This document shows, in pieces, positions 42,883 through 51,451 of a stretch of 55,290 nt of DNA (the first letter of the stretch is position 1; each line of letters starts with the position of its first letter). This DNA is from Betaproteobacteria bacterium (GTDB taxonomy: Bacteria > Pseudomonadota > Gammaproteobacteria > Burkholderiales > SG8-41), in the NCBI GenBank assembly GCA_025363575.1, contig JANYDM010000210.1, positions 1-55,290 of the forward strand, read 5' to 3'. The notes below the pieces were generated by a model. The model was not told where the DNA came from and did not search any database. It saw nothing but the letters and a program-made list of their open reading frames with translations. The position numbers and the translations under genes are program-made.

Positions 42883-43848
42883 ATGAAGATAGTTCGACAC
42901 TTGTTATGTTGCTGTGCGGGAACGGCATTGGCGCCGTCACCCGCTACCGCGCAACCCTATCCGGCAAAGTCAGTACGCTTCGTCGTTCCATTTACGCCTG
43001 GCGGCTCGCAGGATGTGATTGGACGCCTGTTCGCGCAAAAGCTCACCGAGCGCTTCGGCCATCAGGTCGTGATCGACAACCGCGGCGGCGCGGCCGGGCT
43101 CATCGCAGCTGAACTCGTTGCCAAGGCGCCGCCGGACGGCTATACGATTTTCCTCGTCACCGGCGGCCCGATCTCGATCGCGCCGGCATTACATCCCCAG
43201 CTTGCCTACGACCCTGCGCGGGATTTCATCTACATCACCCAGCTCGTCGATACGCCGATGGCGTTGATCGTGATACCCGCTCTGCCGGTGAAATCAGTAG
43301 CGGACCTGATCGCACTCGCCAGGACCAGGCCGCTCAATTACGCATCTACCGGCAACGGCAGCATCTCGCATCTAACGATGGAAGCGCTCAAGCTCGCGAC
43401 CGGAATCGCGATGGCGCACGTGCCGTATAAGGGCGCGGCACCGGCGATGATCGACATGCTCGCAGGACAGGTGTCGCTGATGTTCACCGCGACTGCTTCG
43501 GCCGCCCCTTACGTTGCAAGCGGCAAACTGCGCATACTCGCCGTTGCCTCGCGCAGGCGCACGGCGATGATGCCCGATGCGGGGACGCTGATTGAGGCGG
43601 ATATCAAGGATTTCGAATCGACGGTCTGGACCGGCGTGGCGGCCCCGGCGCGGACTCCGCCGGTCATCGTGAAAAAACTGCGCGATGAATTCACGCGCGC
43701 GCTGCAGGCGCCCGACGCGAACGAAAAGCTCATGGCCCTGGGCGCCGATCCAGTCGGCAGCTCGACAGAGGAATTCACCGCATTGGTGGTGCGGGACATC
43801 GCGCGCTGGGCGAAAGTGGTGAAGGCGTCGGGTCTGCGGCTCGATTAA
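42883..43848 (+). CDS. Bug/TctC-type substrate-binding protein (copy 11), end of the kinase/ACAD operon
   Basis: 321 residues from the ATG at 42883; the open frame reaches back into the dehydrogenase gene but those codons have no signal peptide. Signal MKIVRHLLCCCAGTALAPSP, mature start PYPAKSVRFVVPFTPGGSQD, with PPDGYTIFLVTGG and VPYKGAAPAMID. It lies 31 bases after the acyl-CoA dehydrogenase stop, so it is likely co-transcribed. It may bind the acid that the operon degrades. Confidence 0.93.
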   Translation: MKIVRHLLCCCAGTALAPSPATAQPYPAKSVRFVVPFTPGGSQDVIGRLFAQKLTERFGHQVVIDNRGGAAGLIAAELVAKAPPDGYTIFLVTGGPISIAPALHPQLAYDPARDFIYITQLVDTPMALIVIPALPVKSVADLIALARTRPLNYASTGNGSISHLTMEALKLATGIAMAHVPYKGAAPAMIDMLAGQVSLMFTATASAAPYVASGKLRILAVASRRRTAMMPDAGTLIEADIKDFESTVWTGVAAPARTPPVIVKKLRDEFTRALQAPDANEKLMALGADPVGSSTEEFTALVVRDIARWAKVVKASGLRLD

Positions 43849-43850
43849 AA

Positions 43851-43873
43851 CGGACGCAACTATGACGCGTCCG
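43851..43873. terminator. Possible hairpin at a convergent junction
   Basis: CGGACGC (43851-43857) and GCGTCCG (43867-43873) form a 7-bp stem between the Bug stop and the last codons of the PsiE-like gene. No T-tract is visible. Confidence 0.3.
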
Positions 43874-44264
43874 CCCTCCTGAGGACGAAATACAGCACTG
43901 CGAGTCCCAGCAGCGTCGCCGCCAGGCCGACGAGCATCTCAGGCGCGATGAGCTTGATGTCGAGCGTGATGAGCTTGTTGCCGATGGCGATGATTGCCGC
44001 CTCGATCACGATCTCAGGCTTGATCTCCCCGTGCGCAATGTAGCTCTTCACTGAACGCAGCAATTCGAGGCCGATAAGCACGATTAGGAAAATGCTGAAC
44101 ATTTCGTAAAGGCGGCTGATCTCGATACGCAAGTACGGCGGCTCGATGATTTCCGTGACAACGATAGACCCCAGCTCGAGCGTGCCCATGACTATCGTCA
44201 GCAATAGAAGAATGACCAGCGCGCCAACGACAAGCTTCTCGATCCAATCGACGGTTTTCAGCAT
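43860..44264 (-). CDS. PsiE-like phosphate-starvation-inducible membrane protein
   Basis: 134 residues with four membrane helices (about 10-32, 50-70, 82-100, 105-128). The segment YEMFSIFLIVLIGLELLRSVKSY, followed by EIVIEAAIIAIGNKLITLD, is characteristic of the PsiE family. Function is unknown; in E. coli psiE responds to phosphate starvation. Upstream on the same strand is a Bug gene, 111 bases away. Confidence 0.83.
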   Translation of the reverse strand: MLKTVDWIEKLVVGALVILLLLTIVMGTLELGSIVVTEIIEPPYLRIEISRLYEMFSIFLIVLIGLELLRSVKSYIAHGEIKPEIVIEAAIIAIGNKLITLDIKLIAPEMLVGLAATLLGLAVLYFVLRRADAS

Positions 44265-44375
44265 GGCTTCTCCCCGCGTGCGGCTTCAGTTATTGCGCGT
44301 GCATCAAGTGTTCGTTACAAGGCGCTAGCCGGCCTGCACGATTGACGCTTTGACGACCTTGGCTATTTTACGATT

Positions 44376-45338
44376 TTATTCGGTCTTGATGCCCGAGGTC
44401 TTCACGACCCTGCGCCACTTGTCGATCTCGCGCGCGATGTAAACCGCGAATTCATCCGGCGTGGTGTTGCCGGGCTCCGAACCTTCCGCCGCAAGACGCG
44501 CGCCGATTTCGGGCGACCGCAGGGCGCGGCGAACTTCCGCGTTCAGAAGATTCACAATTGCGCGCGGGGTCGCGGCGGGAGCGACGATGCCCTGCCACGA
44601 CGTCGCATCGAAACCCGGCACGCCGGATTCCGCGATCGTCGGAAATTCGGGCAGCGCGGCGAGCCTTTGCGGACTGCTGATCGCGAGCCCCTTGAGCTTG
44701 CCGCTCCTTATATGCGGCAATACGACGGGCGGCTGGCTGAAAGTGAGCTGAATCTGCCCGCCGATGAGATCGGTCATCGCGAGCGACGCGCCCTTATATG
44801 GCACGTGTGTCATGTCCAGCCCCGCCATCACCTTCAATAGCTCGACCGCGAGATGGGCGCCGCCGCCCGTGCCGGACGAACCGAAGTTCAGCTGGCCCGG
44901 CCGTGCTTTGGCGTAGGCGATGAATTCGCGCATATTGTTGATGGGCATAGTTGCGTTCACGGTCGCGAGATACGGCGTCACCAGTGCAAGCGTGACCGGC
45001 GCGAAGTCTTTCAGCGGATCATAAGGCAGATGCGGCACGGTGCTCACGTTGGTCGCCATCGTGCTGATGGAGCTCATGAGCAGCGTGTAGCCGTCGGGCG
45101 GCGATTTCGCGGTAGTGACCGCAGCGATAGTACCGCTGCCGCCGGCGCGATTGTCGACGACGACCTGTTGCCCGAAGCGCTCGTAGAGCTTTTGACCGAG
45201 AGCGCGTGCGACGATATCCGTGACGCCGCCGGGCGCAAAGCCGACGATGAAGCGTATGGGTTTATTCGGATAACTCTGCGCTAGTGCCACGCTACCGGAC
45301 GCGCACAAATTGCAAATCAAGACCAAAAGCAACTGCAA
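44376..45338 (-). CDS. Bug/TctC-type substrate-binding protein (copy 12), start uncertain
   Basis: I prefer the TTG at 45338, which gives 320 residues, the family length, and begins at the hydrophobic signal core (QLLLVLICNLCASGS, cut near ALAQ). The mature protein starts SYPNKPIRFIVGFAPGG, with PPDGYTLLMSS and VPYKGASLAMTD. An ATG at 45422 would add 28 residues, of which about a dozen (FSAFICVYRR) are translated from repeat family A; it would supply the positive charges that the shorter signal lacks. Either start is possible, and the repeat may have replaced the original 5' end. Confidence 0.85.
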   Translation of the reverse strand: MQLLLVLICNLCASGSVALAQSYPNKPIRFIVGFAPGGVTDIVARALGQKLYERFGQQVVVDNRAGGSGTIAAVTTAKSPPDGYTLLMSSISTMATNVSTVPHLPYDPLKDFAPVTLALVTPYLATVNATMPINNMREFIAYAKARPGQLNFGSSGTGGGAHLAVELLKVMAGLDMTHVPYKGASLAMTDLIGGQIQLTFSQPPVVLPHIRSGKLKGLAISSPQRLAALPEFPTIAESGVPGFDATSWQGIVAPAATPRAIVNLLNAEVRRALRSPEIGARLAAEGSEPGNTTPDEFAVYIAREIDKWRRVVKTSGIKTE

Positions 45339-45341
45339 CGT

Positions 45342-45486
45342 TAACCGCCGATAAACGCAGATGAACGCCGAGAACCTGAATGGACAATTCACGGTTGATA
45401 TCGGATCAAACTGCAATGTCATTAAGGTCTTTGCATCCCGACGTCAATTACGTTTTTCATCGGCGTTTATCTGCGTTTATCGGCGG
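45342..45486. repeat. Paired short-period repeat (family A, copy 2)
   Basis: CCGCCGATAAACGCAGATGA (45345-45364) and its continuation are matched, with few differences, by the reverse complement at 45456-45486 (TTTATCTGCGTTTATCGGCGG region). About 80 bases separate the arms. The first arm touches the 5' end of the Bug gene at 44376-45338. Confidence 0.8.
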
Positions 45487-45516
45487 TTGCGAATCGCCGT
45501 TCAGGTCAAGCCCCAA

Positions 45517-46134
45517 CTATTCCGGGGAGCCGCCCGGCAGGCGCGGCATCTCGAAACGGTCGGTGATGCGCGTGTAACCGCCTTTGCCGGCAAGCCGCCC
45601 GATTGGGTTTATGCGGCCGACGTCGACGTGATAACGGTCGTTCACGAGGCCGTCGTCGTAGTGGAACCATACGACTTCGCCGATGACGAGATGATTGGGC
45701 CGGCGGCCGAGCTCGATGATCTGCACGAGCTTGCACTCCATCGCGACCGGTGCCTCTTTGATGCGCGGCGGCCGCACTTTCCTGGACGGCACGGCGGTAA
45801 AGCCCGCCTTCTCGAGTTCATTAACGCCACGCGGGTAATCGACCGCACAGACGTTCATCTTGTCCTTGATGGCGTCGCTGACCATATGCACGACGAATTC
45901 CGGGCATTCGCGGATGTTGGCCACCGTGTCTTTCGCGCCTTCCACCTTGTTGCCGACGGAAAAGCACAGCATCGCGGGATCGGAGCCTACCGCGTTGAAA
46001 AAGCTGAAAGGCGCGGCATTCGGCCCCGTCTTGCCGAGCGTTGTCACCAGTGCGATCGGGCGCGGCGTCACGGTGCCGACGAGCAGCTTATATTGCTCGA
46101 GTTGGGTGAGTCTGGATGCGTCGAATTCAGTCAT
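45517..46134 (-). CDS. Flavin reductase-like (split-barrel) family protein
   Basis: 205 residues from the ATG at 46134; the further open frame overlaps the neighbouring Bug gene. VGTVTPRPIALVTTLGKTGPNAAPFSFFNAVGSDPAMLCFSV is the FMN-binding strand set of the flavin reductase-like domain, and HLVIGEVVWFHYDDGLVND is its C-terminal part. Members transfer electrons from NAD(P)H to FMN or act on small substrates. It stands between two Bug genes on one strand, with 28 bases to the upstream Bug. Confidence 0.88.
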   Translation of the reverse strand: MTEFDASRLTQLEQYKLLVGTVTPRPIALVTTLGKTGPNAAPFSFFNAVGSDPAMLCFSVGNKVEGAKDTVANIRECPEFVVHMVSDAIKDKMNVCAVDYPRGVNELEKAGFTAVPSRKVRPPRIKEAPVAMECKLVQIIELGRRPNHLVIGEVVWFHYDDGLVNDRYHVDVGRINPIGRLAGKGGYTRITDRFEMPRLPGGSPE

Positions 46135-46162
46135 GGCTTGCTTTCGTTTTGTTTGAGCGGCG

Positions 46163-47119
46163 TCATTCGACGAGGAGGTTGGCGGCCTTGATGAGCTTCG
46201 CATATTTGTCGACTTCGCGCCTGAAGTAGGCGGCGAGCTCATCGGGCGTGCTGCCGACCGGGTCCGCGCCGTCGCGCTTCATGTAGTCCCCGACTTCAGG
46301 CGACTTCAGCGCCTTCACTGTCTCCGCATGCAGCCTGGCAATGATGTCCTGCGGCGTACCGGCCGGTACGAAAAACGCGTACCAGTTATTCGTTTCGAAT
46401 CCCGGCACGCTCTCCGCGATTGAGGGCAGTTCCGCATACGCCGAAGAACGTTTTGCGGTCGTCACGCCGAGCGCCCTCACCTTGCCGCTCTTGATGAACG
46501 GCTGCGCGGACAGGATGGGCGGAAACGCCATATCCACTTCGCCGGACACGACGGCGGTAGTCGAAGGCGCGCCGCCTTTATACGGAACATGCGTAATCTG
46601 CACGCCTGCCAGTTGCTTCAGCATTTCGATAGACAGGTGGCTCGTTGTACCGCTGCCGTTGGAAGCGGCGTTCAACTGACCCGCGCGCCGCTTGGCGAGC
46701 GTGATCAGTTCGCGCACGTTCTTCGCCGGCGTGCTCGGGTGCACGACCAGCACAAGCGGCGTCGACGATACCCACGATACCGGCGCGAAATCCCTGACCG
46801 GGTCCACTGCGGATTTCCTGTAGAGACTGACGTTGACCGCGAGCGAAGCCGACGTGAACAACACCGTGTAGCCGTCCGGCGCCGCCCTGGCCGCGGCTTC
46901 CGCGCCTATCATCCCGCCCGCGCCGGTGCGGTTCTCGGTGATGAACGTCTGACCGAAGCTCTCGTAAAATTTCTTGCCGATTAATCGCGCCTGTATGTCG
47001 GTACCGCCGCCGGGCTCGAACGGCACGATCACGCGCACAGGTTTGACCGGCCATGATTGCGCGTCCACGCAGGTCGTGCCGCAGGCGATCGCGAGCAAAG
47101 CAAGTCGAGCCATCAGCAT
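46163..47119 (-). CDS. Bug/TctC-type substrate-binding protein (copy 13)
   Basis: 318 residues; short signal peptide (MLMARLALLAIACGTTCVDAQ). An ATG two codons later is an alternative start. Mature start SWPVKPVRVIVPFEPGGGTD, in which FEPGG replaces FPPGG. APDGYTVLFTSASL and VPYKGGAPSTTA follow. It lies eleven bases after the alpha/beta hydrolase stop, so the two are almost surely co-transcribed, with the flavin reductase gene next. Confidence 0.92.
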   Translation of the reverse strand: MLMARLALLAIACGTTCVDAQSWPVKPVRVIVPFEPGGGTDIQARLIGKKFYESFGQTFITENRTGAGGMIGAEAAARAAPDGYTVLFTSASLAVNVSLYRKSAVDPVRDFAPVSWVSSTPLVLVVHPSTPAKNVRELITLAKRRAGQLNAASNGSGTTSHLSIEMLKQLAGVQITHVPYKGGAPSTTAVVSGEVDMAFPPILSAQPFIKSGKVRALGVTTAKRSSAYAELPSIAESVPGFETNNWYAFFVPAGTPQDIIARLHAETVKALKSPEVGDYMKRDGADPVGSTPDELAAYFRREVDKYAKLIKAANLLVE

Positions 47120-47130
47120 GCGACGCGCCC

Positions 47131-48036
47131 TCAGCCGCGATAGACCGGCGCGGGCTGCGAAAAGAAAGACAGCAGGATGTGATACACCATCATGTAATTG
47201 ATCTGCTGGAAGCTCGCGTGCGAAAGCCCCGCCATTACGGTGAACTGCTTGTCCGGGTTGGGCAGCAGCTTGAAAAACTCGATCAGGTCGTCGAAACCAG
47301 CGATGCCGTCGAACTCACCGCGCATGATCAGCGCGGGCACCTTGATCTTCAGCGGATCGACGACCGGCAGTTTCGAGCACATATCGACATAGGTGCCGGT
47401 CGGCATGGAGTCGTCGAGCGCCAATACGGCGTCGGCAAATGCATCCACTACTTTTTTCTCGGCGCAGCCCGGGTGATCGCGGTCGAATACACTGTGCATG
47501 AACGCGCGGTCGATGGGACGCCGGTTTATTTTCAGGAACTGCGGCAGCTTCTTGCGCCGCTCGTCGAGCGTCGGACTGCCCTTGCCCGTCCAAACGAACG
47601 CGTCGAGGGCGACCCGCGCCACGCGTTCCGGATGTCTCTCCGCAAACATCGCGGCGCGCAATGCGCCGGACGAAATGCCGTAGACAAGAAAATTCTTCAC
47701 ACCGCGCGCTTTCATGATGTAGTCGGTCGCGGCCTTCGCGTCGTCGGCGCCGTTGGAAATATCGCAATTGATGTCGCGCGTCTTGTCAGAACGGCCGTAG
47801 CCTTCCATGTCGAAACACCAGGTGTCATAGCCCTGCGCCGCGAAATAATCCATCGCCGACGAGTACGGACGCCCGGGAACCTGCAAGTCGAAGGTCGGCG
47901 TGGACGCCATCGAAGAGCCGTGCACGAACAGCACCGTGCCGCGAACCGGCCTGACAGTCGCCGGCTTCTCCCATAGGAATATCTTTACATCGCCTTTTTT
48001 CGTCCAATGCTCCTGCCCTGCGGCTTGCGTGCTCAT
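47131..48036 (-). CDS. Alpha/beta-fold hydrolase
   Basis: 301 residues from the ATG at 48036 (GGCAGGA upstream); the frame continues upstream without support. LFVHGSS near residue 37 is the oxyanion region. S122 in G-I-S-S-G (VYGISSGALRA) is the nucleophile, GEFDGIAG probably holds the acid, and LSHASF holds the histidine. No signal peptide. The substrate is unknown; esters, thioesters or C-C bonds are all possible. It is first in a run with a Bug protein and a flavin reductase-like protein. Confidence 0.88.
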   Translation of the reverse strand: MSTQAAGQEHWTKKGDVKIFLWEKPATVRPVRGTVLFVHGSSMASTPTFDLQVPGRPYSSAMDYFAAQGYDTWCFDMEGYGRSDKTRDINCDISNGADDAKAATDYIMKARGVKNFLVYGISSGALRAAMFAERHPERVARVALDAFVWTGKGSPTLDERRKKLPQFLKINRRPIDRAFMHSVFDRDHPGCAEKKVVDAFADAVLALDDSMPTGTYVDMCSKLPVVDPLKIKVPALIMRGEFDGIAGFDDLIEFFKLLPNPDKQFTVMAGLSHASFQQINYMMVYHILLSFFSQPAPVYRG

Positions 48037-48128
48037 CGATTCCTGCCCCGTTTCATTTAAGTGTGATCCGCAGGGTCCGTATTGGGCGGCCTCGCTGCGG
48101 CGAAGGCGCATTTTATACTGCCTGCGCG

Positions 48129-48158
48129 TTGCCGCGCGCCGCTGCTCGCACGTATAAT
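48129..48158 (+). promoter_or_regulatory. Sigma70-like promoter
   Basis: TTGCCG (48129-48134) and a perfect TATAAT (48153-48158) are separated by 18 bases, and lie 54 bases before the ATG of the SucC-like gene. This would drive the three-gene acyl-CoA run. Confidence 0.5.
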
Positions 48159-48212
48159 CCGCGCTCCCGCCGAATTCGCGCCACGCCGGACGTTCTCCTC
48201 GCATCCCCGCAA

Positions 48213-49352
48213 ATGTTTTTACTCGAACACGATGCCAAAACGCTGCTCGCATTGCATGGCGCGCCCGCCCCTGCCGGCGCGCTGCTCGATAGCGCCGACG
48301 TCGGTCAAGCACAGCTGCCGCCGGCGCCCTGGGTAGTCAAAGCCCAGGTTGCAGCAGGCGGACGCGGCAAAGCGGGCCTTATACGTACCGCCAGTACTCA
48401 GAACGAGCTGAGTGCACATTTGCGGGCAATTCTAGGCGCCACGCATAAAGGCATGCATGTGCGCGCCTGCCGCGTCGAGTCGCAAGTGACGGGTGTCGAG
48501 GAAACCTATTTGAGCTTTATGCTCGATCCGGTTTCTGCCAGCGTCCGTGTCATGCTCGCGGCGCAAGGCGGCGTTGAGATTGAGACTCTGGCTGCCACGC
48601 CCGGCGCGCTGAAGAGCGCGCTTGCCACGCCGGAGCTGACCGCGCTCTCAGGCTCGGTGAATAAACTGACGCAGGGTCTCCCGGCGCACCTGGCGCGCGC
48701 GCTGAACAGCGCCGGCCACGAACTCGCTCGTGTTTTTCTTGCCGGCGAGCTTTCGCTGCTGGAGATAAACCCGCTGTTTGTGCGCCCCGACGGCAGCTGG
48801 ACGACCGGCGATGCGAAAATCGTTACCGACGACGACGCCATGTTCCGGCAGCCGCATTTGCGCACCTTGCTCGACGACCGCTCAGATGCATACCCCGAAG
48901 CGCACCGCAAACAGCATTTCGGCTGTGACTACGTGGTGGTCGATCCCGCAGGCGAAATCGGCTTGCTGACAACTGGCGCCGGTTTGTCGATGATGCTGAT
49001 CGACGAATTGCGCGCGCGCGGATTGAAGCCGTACAACTTCCTCGACGTGCGCACCGGCGGCCTGCGCGGCGATCCAGCGCGCCTCGTCAACGTGCTCAAC
49101 TGGATAGCCGAAGGCCCCAACGTGCGCGTGCTGTTCGTTAATATATTCGCCGGCATTACCGATCTCGGCGAATTCTCCCGCCTGCTGATGGAAGCGTTCG
49201 CGCGCGTGCCGTCGCTCAAGATCCCTATTGTGGCGCGCCTTGTCGGCACCAATCTCGATGCCGCACGCGAATTTCTCGCCGCACGCGGCATCGCGGTCGA
49301 ACCGGACCTCGAGAAAGCACTGAAGCACGTGAAAAAACATCTTGGCTGCTGA
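48213..49352 (+). CDS. ATP-grasp acyl-CoA synthetase beta subunit (SucC/MtkA-like)
   Basis: 379 residues from the ATG at 48213; the longer frame has no ribosome site. The N-terminal MFLLEHDAKTLLALHGAP and VVKAQVAAGGRGKAGL are the ATP-grasp blocks of succinyl-CoA synthetase beta, and LLEINPLFV and VLFVNIFAGITD are its C-terminal CoA-ligase blocks. The sequence departs from housekeeping SucC, and the genes sit beside an acyl-CoA dehydrogenase rather than in a TCA operon. Another dicarboxylate such as malate or a substituted succinate is therefore plausible. Confidence 0.87.
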   Translation: MFLLEHDAKTLLALHGAPAPAGALLDSADVGQAQLPPAPWVVKAQVAAGGRGKAGLIRTASTQNELSAHLRAILGATHKGMHVRACRVESQVTGVEETYLSFMLDPVSASVRVMLAAQGGVEIETLAATPGALKSALATPELTALSGSVNKLTQGLPAHLARALNSAGHELARVFLAGELSLLEINPLFVRPDGSWTTGDAKIVTDDDAMFRQPHLRTLLDDRSDAYPEAHRKQHFGCDYVVVDPAGEIGLLTTGAGLSMMLIDELRARGLKPYNFLDVRTGGLRGDPARLVNVLNWIAEGPNVRVLFVNIFAGITDLGEFSRLLMEAFARVPSLKIPIVARLVGTNLDAAREFLAARGIAVEPDLEKALKHVKKHLGC

Positions 49353-49356
49353 CGGG

Positions 49357-50247
49357 ATGACCTTTCCGAGCGTCGACCGCACGACCGGCGTCATCGTGCA
49401 GGGCATTACCGGCCGCGCCGGGCGCATGCACACACGATTGATGCGCACCTACGGCACGCGCATAGTCGCCGGCGTCTCGCCGAAGACCGACGCAGGCGAC
49501 GTTGAGGGCGTGCCCGTGTATGCGTCGTGCGCTGACGCAGTCCGCGCAACCCGCGCGACAGCCAGCGTCCTCCTCGTTGGCGCCGAACAGCTGCTGGGCG
49601 CCATAGAAGATGCTGTGCAAGCCGGCATCAAACTGATCGTGACGCCCACCGAAGGCATGCCTGTGCACGATGCCTTGCGCGCGCGCAGGCTCACGCGAGA
49701 AGCCGGTGCAATGTGGATAGGCGCGTCGACGCCCGGCATGGCAGTGGCCGGCCAGGCCAAGCTGGGCTTCCTGCCGGAAGCCGCGCTGATACCCGGCCCG
49801 CTCGGCATCATGTCGAAAAGCGGCACGTTGTCGTACGAATCCGGCTTCAGGCTCGCGCAGCGCGGCATCGGCACGTCGATCTGGATAGGCGTCGGTGGAG
49901 ATACGGTCAAAGGCACGCGTTTCGCGGAGCTCGTGCCGTTCTACGCAGCCGACGCGCGAAGCGAGGCGCTGCTCATCATCGGCGAAATCGGCGGCAGCGA
50001 AGAAGAGGAGTTCGCCGCGGCGCTGACGGCGCACCGTTTTACCAAGCCGGTATTCGCGCTGATCGCCGGCCGCAGCTCGCCCGAAGGCGTCACCATGGGG
50101 CATGCTGGCGCCCTCGTGCACGGCGTGCACGGCGGCTACGCGGCAAAAAAAGCGGCTCTCGAAAAAGCCGGCGTGACCGTTTTCGGCTCGCTCGATGACA
50201 TGACCCGGGGCATCGCCGCGTGGCATTCGTCGCGCGCAACCGTTTAA
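49357..50247 (+). CDS. CoA-binding acyl-CoA synthetase alpha subunit (SucD/MtkB-like)
   Basis: 296 residues; the ATG at 49357 is four bases after the beta-subunit stop. VIVQGITGRAGRMHTRLM is the CoA-binding domain opening. GIMSKSGTLSYE and the phosphohistidine block GHAGAL, with H249, mark the ligase domain. The subunit carries phosphate between nucleotide and acid. Close spacing shows it pairs with the SucC-like subunit. Acyl-acid specificity is not readable. Confidence 0.9.
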   Translation: MTFPSVDRTTGVIVQGITGRAGRMHTRLMRTYGTRIVAGVSPKTDAGDVEGVPVYASCADAVRATRATASVLLVGAEQLLGAIEDAVQAGIKLIVTPTEGMPVHDALRARRLTREAGAMWIGASTPGMAVAGQAKLGFLPEAALIPGPLGIMSKSGTLSYESGFRLAQRGIGTSIWIGVGGDTVKGTRFAELVPFYAADARSEALLIIGEIGGSEEEEFAAALTAHRFTKPVFALIAGRSSPEGVTMGHAGALVHGVHGGYAAKKAALEKAGVTVFGSLDDMTRGIAAWHSSRATV

Positions 50248-50271
50248 CCGCAATCGGAAAAGGATACGCAA

Positions 50272-51438
50272 ATGGATTTCAAACTCAGTGACGAGCAGCG
50301 CGAATTCGTGAGCGTGGTGCGCAAAGCCTGCCAGAAAGAATTCGCGCCGCGCGCGATTAAATATCTCGATGGCACATGGCCTGCCGAGAATATGAAGCGG
50401 CTCGCGGAAATCGGCGTACTTGGCATGTCCGTGCCGACCGAATACGGCGGCTCGGGACTCGGCATTCTGGATACCGTGCTGGTGCTCGAGGAGATCGGCA
50501 AGGTTTGTTATGTCACCGCGATGGCCGTGCTCGGCGAAGTCGGCGTGCAGTGCCGCATCATCAGCACCTACGCGCCGGAATCGATCAAGTCGAAAATACT
50601 GCCGCGCGTGGCCACCGGCGACGCGATCCTGGCGATCTGCATGACAGAGCCGAACGCGGGTACCGACGTTCCCAACTACACGACAAATACGGTCGTTAAA
50701 GGGGACCGCATTATCATCAATGGCCGCAAAACGCTGATCAGCCGTGCCGATATCGCGGAAATGTTCGTCGTTTTCACGCGCGTAGACAGCGTGCCGGGCG
50801 CCAAAGGCATAGGCTGCGTGCTGATTCCCGGCGGCATCAAGGGGCTGGTCGCCGAGCCCAAATATCACACGATGGGGGGCGAGTACTTAAGCGAAGTGCA
50901 GTTCAACGATATCGAACTGCCGCTCGAAAATCTCGTCATTCGCAGCGACGGCATGAAGCGCATGCTGAACGCCTTCAATACCCAGCGCTGTCTCAATCCG
51001 GCGATTTGCCTCGGCCTCGCGGAGGGCGCGATGGAGGAAGCAATCAAATATCTGCGCGACCGTTCGGCCTTCGGTCATCCGATCGGCGATTTTCAGGGCA
51101 TGCGCTGGAAAGCCGCCGACATGTACATACAGATTGAAGCGGCGCGCGGCCTGCTCTACCGCGCCGCGGTCAGCGGCGATCAGTTTCCCGACCCCACGCT
51201 CGCCGCGATGGCAAAAATTTACTGCAACGAGATGAGCATACGCGTGACTTCCGAGGCGGTACAGGTGCACGGCGGTTACGGCTTCACCGACGAATACCCG
51301 GTGTCGCGTTTTTTCCGCGGCACGCGTTACGGCAGTCTCGGCGGCGGCACCAGCGAGACGCTACGCAACCTCATCGGCAGAAAACTGGTCAGGGACATGG
51401 ATCTTGCGACCGGCGTCCTCGGCATGGGGACGTTCTAG
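50272..51438 (+). CDS. Acyl-CoA dehydrogenase, GGGTSE subgroup
   Basis: 388 residues. LAICMTEPNAGTDVPNY is the flavin/substrate block, and AVQVHGGYGFTDEYPVSRFFR the C-terminal block. At the classical catalytic glutamate position the sequence reads G-G-G-T-S-E (G358 for Glu), as in subgroups that place the base elsewhere or lack it. It follows the CoA ligase pair by 24 bases, so the likely route is acid to acyl-CoA to enoyl-CoA. The acid is not identified. Confidence 0.9.
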   Translation: MDFKLSDEQREFVSVVRKACQKEFAPRAIKYLDGTWPAENMKRLAEIGVLGMSVPTEYGGSGLGILDTVLVLEEIGKVCYVTAMAVLGEVGVQCRIISTYAPESIKSKILPRVATGDAILAICMTEPNAGTDVPNYTTNTVVKGDRIIINGRKTLISRADIAEMFVVFTRVDSVPGAKGIGCVLIPGGIKGLVAEPKYHTMGGEYLSEVQFNDIELPLENLVIRSDGMKRMLNAFNTQRCLNPAICLGLAEGAMEEAIKYLRDRSAFGHPIGDFQGMRWKAADMYIQIEAARGLLYRAAVSGDQFPDPTLAAMAKIYCNEMSIRVTSEAVQVHGGYGFTDEYPVSRFFRGTRYGSLGGGTSETLRNLIGRKLVRDMDLATGVLGMGTF

Positions 51439-51451
51439 AAGACAGGACCGG

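Noticed and set aside
49225..50868. 547-codon minus-strand frame across the SucD-like and acyl-CoA dehydrogenase genes
   Set aside because: It crosses two genes with complete motifs and has no recognisable domain or ribosome site.
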